Assembly (NCBI RefSeq): GCF_042767895.1
Contig: NC_091575.1
Span: 32,803,343-32,818,342 of the forward strand
Length of the DNA: 15,000 bases
Direction: 5' to 3'
Source of the DNA: Penaeus vannamei
Lineage: Eukaryota > Arthropoda > Malacostraca > Decapoda > Penaeidae
Made by a program: the position numbers and the translations under genes. The first letter of the stretch is position 1, and each line of letters begins with the position of its first letter. This document shows, piece by piece, positions 8,380 through 15,000 of this stretch. Below the pieces are notes generated by a model. The model was given only the letters and a program-made list of their open reading frames with translations, was not told the origin of the DNA and made no database searches.

Positions 8380-8740
8380 TACGTATAAAGAAGCAGTAAG
8401 TGACAAATCTTCGGATAACGAAAATATAATAAAAAAAGGGGCTTAGTTATAACTTATGCCAAGCGTAATTTACAAAGTCTATCTCTCATAAACACTTATG
8501 GCCGACAATGGATAAATATTACGTACCCAAAAAACAAGAAATAATAATTACAGTGACTAAGCCTAGGCTCCCAGTCGGAGATTGTTAATACAATACATCC
8601 TAAACACCACTAACAAAGAATCTCCACTCTACACTCTACACTCAGACAAGTAACAGGTATTTCATAAAAGTATCACATATTGGACGAAATTAATGTTCAG
8701 TCCCCTTCTCACTATGTTAAGGATTAAAAGGATTTTTTTT
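8380..8740. other. Unassigned unique sequence right of the satellite
   Basis: About 360 bp of moderately AT-rich, non-repetitive DNA. I see no gene, tRNA-like box pair or transposon end. There is a short local repeat of CACTCTA near 8627-8641. A word GGCTTAG near 8442 and its complement CTAAGCC near 8558 are too short and far apart to claim as an inverted repeat. Confidence 0.5.
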
Positions 8741-9215
8741 CACACACACGAACACACGGATAACACATTCAACATTAGTATAAGCAGGGCATACATAACA
8801 ATAACAATAACAACAAAAAACACTATCTTAAAGATGACACAAGAACCCACGTGTACCTTTCCCCTTCTACCAAACGCATACACACAGACGAACAGGGCAC
8901 AGATAACAAAAATAAACAAAAACAAAACAAAAATAACAACAAAGAAGAAACACTGTCTTCTGGACAACACAAAGAAACCACACGTAACCTTTCTCCTTCT
9001 AACAAACACCTACACACAGACGAACAAGACACAAAGAACAAAAAAACAATAAAAAAAACCCACACACAGACGAACAAGACACAAATCACACAAAAAACAA
9101 TTAAAAAAACAAACAGAGACGAACACAAATAACCCCCAAAACACTAACACCTTCCCCCCCCACACACACACTATCTTAAGAACGACACAAGAACCCCACA
9201 AGTAACCTTTCCTCT
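8741..9215. repeat. A/C-rich minisatellite, ~130-bp unit, three copies
   Basis: The + strand has very little G. Unit starts CACTATCTTA (8821), CACTGTCTTC (8951) and CACTATCTTA (9169) are followed in the same order by ACACAAGAA or ACAAAGAAA, an ACGTGTACC/ACGTAACC/AAGTAACC word, CTTTCCCCTTCT or variants, and in the first two copies ACACACAGACGAACA. The first period is 130 bp. The second interval is 218 bp because the ACACAGACGAACAAGACACAAA part is duplicated again (9061 on). Open frames on both strands across it are repetitive and not called. Confidence 0.78.
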
Positions 9216-9339
9216 TCTCCTTAACCACCCCCTCCTCCCCCTCCCCTCCCCCACCCTACACACACGAACGACCACCCCTCGCTAACACGCTCAGCATTAA
9301 CACCACGCTACCCCCCCCCCTCCCTCCCCGCCCCCCGCC
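9216..9339 (-). other. C-rich tract; G-quadruplex/i-motif candidate on the minus strand
   Basis: The region is dense in C runs: CCCC groups at 9227-9255, then at 9311-9336 runs of 10, 3, 4 and 6 C separated by single T, T and G bases. The minus strand at 9311-9336 therefore has four G-runs with one-base loops, a strong G-quadruplex rule match, and the + strand could form an i-motif. It mirrors, on the opposite strand, the candidate at 3238-3272 on the other side of the satellite. Confidence 0.78.
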
Positions 9340-9575
9340 TTCGCTGATGGACATTTGACGGCATTCCCCAAATTGTTATTGAAATGTCGACAGAGCGGGG
9401 ATCGTGTCTTACATCGCCATGCGTACATAATGGATCAGAGGCTATGTGTGCATGTTTATCGCAGGTACTACACGTGTCACTGGGATGTACTTCATGAATT
9501 ACAAATGCGAGGTGTGAGGTTCAGCTGAAGGGAGACGCCGGGGCGGAGGCTGAAAGAGGGATACGTGGGCAATGG
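9340..9575. other. Unassigned unique sequence
   Basis: About 235 bp of balanced-composition DNA between A/C-rich and G/T-rich repeats. No open frame of useful length, no RNA gene and no known element recognised. It is one of the longer stretches in the window that looks non-repetitive. Confidence 0.5.
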
Positions 9576-9928
9576 TGTTCTTTTTTTAATTTCCTTTTTC
9601 TTTTATGGTGTTCTGGGTTGTGGTGGCGTGTTCTGGTCTGTGCTGATAGAGAGGGTTATGTGGGTTTTATTCTGGTCTATGCTGACACTGTGGGCTGTAG
9701 TGGCATAGTTTGGTATATGCTGATGCAGAGGGTATGATGGTATATTTTATTTTATGCAGACATTGAGGTTTATAACATATTCTATCGTATGCTGACGCTA
9801 ATGGTCTCCATGGCATATTGTGAAGGTTGTAGTGGCATATTATGTGTTGTACTAAATCAAACTAATAGCATAGTCTGTTTATGCTAACACTGAGGATTAA
9901 ATTAGCATATACTGTTATTATAATGGAA
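9576..9928. repeat. Decayed G/T-rich minisatellite, about 40-bp spacing
   Basis: A word like TGGTCTATGCTGACACTGAG recurs in degraded form near 9633, 9672, 9712, 9750, 9785 and 9878, usually followed by a GGTTGTAGTGGCATA-like word. Spacing is about 35-45 bp, with larger gaps where copies have decayed. The ATGCTGACACTGAG part is the same as the start of the 24-bp units at 9929, so the two arrays are one family. Confidence 0.7.
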
Positions 9929-10168
9929 CATGCTGACACTGAGACCTATCAACATGCTGACACTGAGACCTATCAACATGCTGACACTGAGACCTATCAA
10001 CATGCTGACACTGAGACCTATCAACATGCTGACACTGAGACCAATCAACATGCTGACACTGAGACCTATCAACATGCTGACACTGAGACCTATCAACAAG
10101 CTGACACTGAGACCTATCAACATGCTGACACTGAGACCTATCAACATGCTGACACTGAAACCTATAAT
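9929..10168. repeat. 24-bp minisatellite, 10 near-perfect copies
   Basis: Ten exact 24-bp steps start at 9929. The unit is CATGCTGACACTGAG followed by ACCTATCAA. Variants are single bases: CCAATCAA in copy 5, CAAGCTG in copy 8, and GAAACCTATAAT in copy 10. Because 24 is a multiple of 3, several frames on both strands remain open; one + frame reads an eight-residue HADTETYQ repeat. With no stop-free flanks, signal peptide or conserved ends, I call this a DNA repeat rather than a protein gene. The coding reading is a low-probability alternative. Confidence 0.93.
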
Positions 10169-10320
10169 AATCTGTGTTTGTGCTCATGGAAATACCTCAT
10201 CATGCTCTGTCATGCTGAAGAATACCATCATGCTGACACGTTTCATGCTCACACGTCCTCAGGATGATGAAACTGAACGCCATGCTGACTTTCCATGATG
10301 CTGACGTTGACTCTCGGCTT
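10169..10320. repeat. Decayed right flank of the CATGCTGAC minisatellite
   Basis: CATGCT or CATGCTGAC words recur near 10201, 10211, 10230, 10245, 10280 and 10297 with irregular 10-35-bp spacing. It forms the degraded edge opposite to 9576-9928, so the fresh 24-bp core is flanked on both sides by older relatives. Confidence 0.65.
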
Positions 10321-10446
10321 CGTGTTGGTAATTCTCGTAAGGGTATGCTATCAGGGTCACGCTTTCAGTCTATCAGCTTGTCACGCAGAGAGTCTATCGC
10401 GCTAAGAAGGAATTTTCAGACGCACTAGATTAGAATAACAGACTGG
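10321..10446. other. Unassigned short unique sequence
   Basis: About 125 bp of mixed-composition DNA with no recognised gene or element. TATCAGG, TATCAGC and TATCGCG words near 10350, 10373 and 10395 hint at a further decayed repeat. Confidence 0.4.
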
Positions 10447-10731
10447 GACACACACACATATATACACATGCATAGATAAATACACACATAGATACACACA
10501 CAGCATAGACACACACATACATAGACATACTCATATAGATAGATACACTCACATCTATAGACACACACACATACATAGACACACATACCCATACACACAC
10601 AGACACATACATACATGCATAGACGCGAACACACACATACATGCATAGACACGCACACACACATACATAGACACATACACACTCTCGCTCACTCATTCAC
10701 ACACACACACACACACACACATGCACACACA

Positions 10732-10805
<74 letters not shown>

Positions 10806-10840
10806 CACTTTCTCGCTCACTCATTCACACACACACACAG
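10447..10840. repeat. Compound (CA)n / ACATACATAGAC microsatellite
   Basis: CACACA runs interrupted by ATACATAGA, ATGCATAGA and ATAGATA words (10447-10680) lead into long CA runs at 10699-10721 and 10736-10798. The word TCTCGCTCACTCATTCACAC occurs at 10683 and again at 10811, on both sides of the longest CA runs, a 128-bp direct repeat. Minus frames encode Cys/Val/Met strings and + frames His-Thr strings, both artefacts of the dinucleotide. Confidence 0.95.
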
Positions 10841-10915
10841 AAAATCAAATTTTACTTTCAGAATAAAATAATTATTCAGATATCTCTCCCTTCAACAGGT
10901 CCTCAAACACACATA
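10841..10915. other. Short AT-rich junction
   Basis: Some 75 bp of AT-rich then mixed DNA joins the CA repeat to the polypyrimidine block. Nothing recognisable. Confidence 0.4.
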
Positions 10916-11718
10916 CCACACCCCTATCTTTTGCCTCTCCCTTCATTCATTCTCCCCTTCCCACTATCTTTATTCTCTCCTTCCTGTCTTCCTATGTTTA
11001 TTCATCTCTTTTTCCTTTCTTTCTTCCTCTTCCTGTCTCTCTGTGTGTATTATTTTATTCCTCTTTCATTCATCACTTTCACATTGTCTTTATTATGTCG
11101 TTCGTGTCTTTCCATTTTTATTCTTTTATTCCTCATCTTCCTGTCTCCCTTTGCTTATTATTTTATTCCTCTTTCTCGCTCTCTTTTCTTTTTCACTTTC
11201 TCTTGTTCTTCTTATTATCTTTATTTTCCTCTTCTTCCTTCCCTCTTGTTTTCTATTTTCAATTATCATTTTCTACTTCCCCTTATCCTTATTCTTATCT
11301 TCCTCTTCCTCTGTTTATCCTTATCTTCCTTTTCTTCTATTTACCGTATTCTCCTTCACCTATTCTTCTTTTTCCACTTCCTCTTCCTCTACGTTCCTTC
11401 TCCTTCTTCTTCTTATCTTCTCCTTCCTCTTTCTCTCTTGCTTCTTTTCCTCCATCCCGTCTACCTACGTTCCTCTCCTTCTTCTTGTCTTCCTATTTCT
11501 CTTCTTCCCCTTCTTGTTTCCCATATTCCATTCTGCCTTCCTTCCCATTCCTTATTCCCCTTTCCTTCTTGCTTTCCTCCATTTCCACTACCTACCTTCT
11601 CCTCCTTCTTCTTTACTTCCCTTTTGCTTCTTATCCTCTGCTTCATCTACCTCCCCTCCCTCCTCTCCCCCCCTCCTCCTCCTCTTCTTCTTCTTCCTCC
11701 TCCTCCTCCTCTGTCTCT

Positions 11719-11750
<32 letters not shown>

Positions 11751-12740
11751 CTCCTCCTCCTCTCTTCTTCTTCTTCCTCCTCCTCCTCCTCCTCCTCCCT
11801 TCCTCTTCTTATTCTGACCTCTGTTGCCTTGCTTATCTTTCCCTCTTACTCCCTTTATTATATTTTGCTATTCCATATCTACCTTCCTTTCCATTTTCTC
11901 TGTCTCCCTCTTCCTCATCTCCTCTCTTGCTTCCTCTTCCTATACCTATCTCTCTCCAACCTCTTTATCTCCCTCTTCCTCTTTTCCCCCTCTTGCTTCC
12001 TACCCTCCTCTTATACTTATCTCTCTCCGTCTTCTTTATCTCCATCTCCCTCCCTTTTATCCTCTTCTCTTCTTCTTCTTCCAACCCTTCCTCTCCATCC
12101 TCATTATCTCCCTCTTCCTCTTTCTTCCCCTCTTGCTTCATTTTCTCCTATTCCTCTTCCTTCCTTCCTCTCCATCCTCTTTACCTCTCTCTTCCCTCTT
12201 CTCTCCTCTTGCTTCCTTTCCTCCTCTCCATCCTCTTTATCTCCCTCTTCCTCTCCATCCTCTTTATCTCCCTCTTCCTTCCTTCCCTCCTATTCCTCTT
12301 CCTTCCTTCCCTCCTATTCCTCTTCCTTCCTTCCTCTCCATCCTCTTTATCTTCTTCTTCCTCTCCATCCTCATTATCTCCCTTTTCCTCTTCCTTTCCA
12401 TCTACTTTATCTCCCTCTTCCTCTTCTTTCCCCTCTTCCTTCTTACCCTCCACTTCCTCTTCCTACCTTCCTCTCCATCCTCTTTATCTCCCTTTTCCTC
12501 TCCATCCTCTTTATCTCCCTCTTCCTCTTCCTTTCCATCCACTTTATCTCTCTCTTCCTATTCTCTCTTGGTTCCTTTCCTCTTCTTCCTCTCTATCTCC
12601 CTCTTCCTCTCCAATCTCTTTATCTCTCTCTTCCTCTTCTCCCCTCTTCCTTCTTACCCTCCTCTTCCTTCTTACCCTCCTCTTCCTCTTCCTACCCTCC
12701 TCTCCATCCTCTTTATCTCCCTCTTCCTCTTCTTTCCCCT
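10916..12740. repeat. Polypyrimidine region, CTTCCTCTCC/TTTATCTCCC repeats
   Basis: About 1.8 kb nearly devoid of G on the + strand. The left part (10916-11640) is degenerate TTCCTCTT with TTAT words. Part 11650-11815 is pure TCC/TTC triplets. The right part (11930-12740) is a recognisable minisatellite of CTCTCCATCCTC, TTTATCTCCC and TCTTCCTC modules combined in 27-60-bp units. The longest open frame in the window (10721-12745, 674 codons, His-Thr then Ser/Leu/Pro/Phe) lies here; it is open only because TAA, TAG and TGA need purines that the strand lacks. Confidence 0.92.
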
Positions 12741-12804
12741 CGTAAGCCCATCGCCATAACGAGAAGGGTGTGTCTCTTGTCTAGTTGAGGAAACCTTACA
12801 TCTA
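12741..12804. other. Short unique island within the CT-rich repeats
   Basis: A 60-bp break in the pyrimidine pattern (CGTAAGCCCATCGCC to TTGAGGAAACCTTACATC). Its right half, from TGTCTCTTGTCTAG at 12771, reappears in diverged form at 13431-13485, showing that island and repeat were duplicated together. Confidence 0.7.
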
Positions 12805-13285
12805 CCATCTTTCTCTCCTCTTATTCTTATTCTTATTCCTATCTTCTTCATCTTTCTCTCCTCTTTTTTTCATTTTCTCTTATTCTTATTCTCATTCCTA
12901 TCTTCTTCATCTTTCTCTCCTCTTTTTCACTTCCTCTTATTCTTATTCTTCATATTTCTCTCCTCTTTTTTCACTTCCTCTTATTCTTATTCTCATTCCA
13001 ATCTTCTTCATCTTTCTCTCTTCTTTTTCACTTCCTCTTATTCTTATTCTCATTCCTATCTTCTTCATCTTTCTCTCTTCTTTTTCACTTCCTCTTATTC
13101 TTATTCTTATTCCTATCTTCTTCATCTTTCTCTCCTCTTTTTTTCACTTCCTCTTATTCTTATTCTCATTCCTATCTTCTTCATCTTTCTCTCCTCTTTT
13201 TCACTTCCTCTTCTTCTTCTTCTTCATCTTTCTCTCCTCTTTTTTCACTTCCTCTTATTCTTACTCCTATCTTCTTTTTTGTTCC
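12805..13285. repeat. 57-59-bp pyrimidine minisatellite, ~9 units
   Basis: The unit contains TTCTCTCCTCTTTTTCACTT, CCTCTTATTCTTATTC, then TCATTCCTATCTTCTTCATC. The TTCTCTC word falls at about 12811, 12854, 12913, 12956, 13014, 13071, 13128, 13187 and 13229, so spacing alternates between full units of 57-59 bp and shorter ones of about 43 bp that lack a TTCTTATTCC-type part. Translated frames are Ser/Leu/Phe repeats and not called. Confidence 0.87.
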
Positions 13286-13552
13286 ACCATCTGTCGCTTG
13301 TCGTATTTCTCCTTCTCTCTTCCTTTTCGCTTTCTCTTCTCTACCTTCCCCTTGTTCTTGCAATTCTTCTTATCTTCCTCTTTATCAATATTCTTATCTT
13401 CCTCTTATTCTTTTCCTCTTGCTTCCTCTTGCGTCGCTTGTCCTTTGGGGAGGACTTTACATCTCCCATCTTTCAATTTCTCTCCTATTTATCACTTCCT
13501 CTTATCCTTATCATCATTCTCGTCTTTATCTTCTTCTTTCCATCTCTGTCCA
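13286..13552. repeat. Degenerate CT-rich sequence with a duplicated island
   Basis: CT-rich DNA with two breaks in pattern. CTGTCGCTTGTC at about 13291 matches GCGTCGCTTGTC at 13431. The segment 13431-13485 (TTTGGGGAGGACTTTACATC region) is an imperfect copy of 12771-12820. It ends in TTATCCTTATCATCATTCTC-type words before the strand switch. Confidence 0.65.
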
Positions 13553-13572
13553 TGTGTTTGTATGGAAGGAAG
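13533..13572. other. Inverted repeat at the pyrimidine-to-purine switch
   Basis: CTTCTTTCCAT (13533-13543) and ATGGAAGGAAG (13562-13572) are complementary in 10 of 11 positions, the exception being a G-T type mismatch, with an 18-base loop between. The arms extend into the flanking CT and AG tracts with partial complementarity. It marks the point where the + strand changes from polypyrimidine to polypurine. Confidence 0.6.
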
Positions 13573-14510
13573 GAAGGAAGTGAGGAAGGAAAGGAGGGAG
13601 GGAGGAAGGATGGAAGGAAGGGGGGGGGGGAAGAAAGAAAGAAACAAGGAAAAAAGTAAGGAAGGAATGGAAGGAAGGAAGGAAGGGTGAATAGAGGGAG
13701 ATTGAGAAGGAAGAAAGGAGAGGAGGGAAGATGAAAGGAAGCAAGATGAAAGGAAGGAAGGGAGAAGGGAGAGATCGAAGGATGAATGAAGGATGAATGG
13801 AGCGAAGTAAGGAAGGATGGATGAAATGAGGGAGGGGAGGAAGAAAGAATAAGAGAAAGAAAGGAAAGGGAAATAAAGTAGGAAAGAAAGAAGAACGGCA
13901 GGAGAGAAAGGAAGAAAAAAAGGAAGGTAGGAAGAAAGAAAAGAAAGAAAGAAGGAAGGAAGATAAGAAAGAAAGAGAGAAGGAAGGAAGGAAGATAAGA
14001 AATAAATAAAAAAGGAAGGAAGGGAGAAGAGGAAGGGTGAAGAAAAGAAAGAAAAAAGGAAGGAAGTAAGAAAGGAAAGAAAGAAAGAAGGAAGGAATAA
14101 AAGAAAGTACGAAGGAAGAAAGAAAGATAAGAAAGAAAGAAAGAAGGAAGGAGGGAAAAAAGGAAGAAAATAAAGAAAAAAGAAGGAAGAAAGGAAGAAA
14201 ATAAAGAAAAAAGGAGGAAGAAAATAAAGAAAATAAACAAAAAAAGGAAGAAATGAAGAAAAGAAGGAAAGAAAGAAGGAAGAAAATAAAGAAAAAAGAA
14301 GGAAGAAAGGAAGAAAAGAAAGAAAAAAGAAGGAAGAAAAGAAAGAAAAAAGAAGAAAGAAAGGTAGAAAAGAAAGAAAAAAGAAGGAAGAAAAGTAAGA
14401 AAAAAGAAGGAAGAAAGGAAGAAAAGAAGGAAGAAAGGAAGAAATGAAGAAAAGAAGGAAAGAAAGAAGGAAGAAAGGAAGGAAAGGGAGAAGGAAGGAA
14501 GGAGAGAAGG
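13562..14510. repeat. Polypurine tract, GGAA/GAAA tetranucleotide repeats
   Basis: About 950 bp with almost only A and G on the + strand. It opens as (GGAA)n with a G10 run at 13621-13630, passes through GGATGAATGAA words (13770-13830), then becomes AAGAAAGAAGGAAGG and AAAATAAAGAAAAAAG units. In 14170-14440 a longer unit (GAAGGAAGAAAGG / AAAATAAAGAAAAAA) is repeated with variation. Minus frames are Phe/Leu/Ser-Pro strings up to 343 codons; these are composition artefacts. Confidence 0.92.
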
Positions 14511-14600
14511 TCTCACAAGCAGGTGCGTAGCGGTGGAGTGAAAAGCGGCGAGGAGAGATTTAGTGGCCAGACGCGTCAGGGAAGAAAGAGGGAGACAGAG
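14511..14600. other. GC-richer unique island
   Basis: About 90 bp between the purine tract and the GATA repeat, containing CAGGTGCGTAGCGGTGG and CCAGACGCGTCAGGG. No gene or RNA is recognised. CAGGTGCGT resembles a splice donor, but no adjoining frame supports an exon. Confidence 0.45.
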
Positions 14601-15000
14601 ATAGATAGAAAAAGAAATATATTTTGATAGATAGATAGATAGAAAAAGATATATATTTTGATCGATAGATAGATAGAAAAAGAAATATATTTTGATAGAT
14701 AGATAGAAAAAGAAATATATTTTGATAGATAGATAGAAAAAGAAATATATTTTGATCGATAGAAAAAGAAATATATTTTGATAGATAGATAGAAAGAGAA
14801 ATATATTTTGATAGATAGATAGAAAATGAAATATATTTTGATAGATAGATAGAAAGAAATATATTTTGATAGATAGATAGAAAAAGATATATTCTGATAG
14901 ATAGATAGAAAAAGAAATATTTTGATAGATGGAAAAAGAAATATATTTTGATAGATAGATAGAAAAAGAAATATATTCTGATAGATAGAAAGAGAAATAT
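14601..15000. repeat. ~30-bp GATA/AATATATTTT minisatellite, ~13 copies, continues past window
   Basis: Each unit is (GATA)2-3, then AGAAAAAGAA and ATATATTTT; the full unit with three GATA words is 30 bp. Copies vary by loss of one GATA word, GATCGATA variants (near 14661 and 14755), AGAGAA for AAAGAA, and ATTCTG for ATTTTG (near 14892 and 14978). The array is cut by the window end. AGATAG words match the general GATA-factor binding pattern, but in a simple repeat this is weak evidence of function. Confidence 0.93.

Noticed and set aside
8380..8740. tRNA-derived SINE or tRNA gene
   Set aside because: I found no paired A-box and B-box words and no poly-A or short-repeat tail at a consistent end.
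10721..12788. Very long open frames (674 and 581 codons) in the CT-rich block
   Set aside because: The + strand has almost no A or G combinations able to make TAA, TAG or TGA. Several frames are open at once and the products are His-Thr then Ser/Leu/Pro/Phe strings with no domain.
13485..14516. 343-codon minus-strand frame in the GGAA/GAAA tract
   Set aside because: The product is Phe/Leu/Ser/Pro low complexity, the mirror of a purine-only + strand; no gene features support it.
14511..14600. Exon with CAGGTGCGT splice donor
   Set aside because: Only a donor-like word is present, without an acceptor, an adjoining open frame or a recognisable product.

Overview
This window reads as non-coding, repeat-saturated nuclear DNA from a eukaryote. 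There are no prokaryote-style packed genes. Roughly four fifths of the 15 kb is tandem repeats of many kinds: (TA)n, (CA)n, GATA-rich units, CT/AG tracts, several minisatellites and one long satellite array. Such density and variety of simple repeats is typical of some invertebrates, for example decapod crustaceans such as penaeid shrimps and crabs. That assignment is an inference from composition only; no gene here confirms the taxon. I support no protein-coding gene. Every long open frame lies in a repeat whose composition excludes stop codons.

Layout, left half. A polypyrimidine minisatellite (1-819) is followed by a short unique core (820-960) and then a polypurine tract (961-1380). Next come unique sequence, an imperfect 83-bp tandem duplication (1621-1776), a TTCCG-type ~30-bp minisatellite (1772-2096) and a (TA)n run (2135-2216). 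AT-rich and unassigned sequence follows to about 3237, then a five-run G-quadruplex candidate (3238-3272). From about 3314 to 8379 lies one satellite family. Its core is 60 monomers of exactly 49 bp with no indel (3381-6320) and only two variable sites. A second 49-bp block (6419-6958), a decayed region of 64-71-bp composite units, and a separate six-copy 64-bp subarray (7802-8185) follow.

Layout, right half. Unique DNA (8380-8740) leads into an A/C-rich ~130-bp minisatellite, a C-rich i-motif/G4 candidate (9311-9336) and unique DNA. Then comes a decayed G/T-rich minisatellite with a fresh ten-copy 24-bp array (9929-10168) inside it. A compound (CA)n tract, 2.6 kb of polypyrimidine repeats (including a 57-59-bp family), a strand switch at about 13550, a 950-bp polypurine tract, a small GC-richer island and a GATA-containing ~30-bp minisatellite running off the window end complete the picture.

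The main biological content is repeat evolution. The 49-bp array keeps a readable history: two-site haplotypes, three-monomer (147-bp) higher-order repeats, a six-monomer block duplicated 539 bp away, and older, longer units at both edges. No genes act together here; the window would suit a heterochromatic, subtelomeric, pericentromeric or intronic/intergenic location, which the sequence alone cannot decide.
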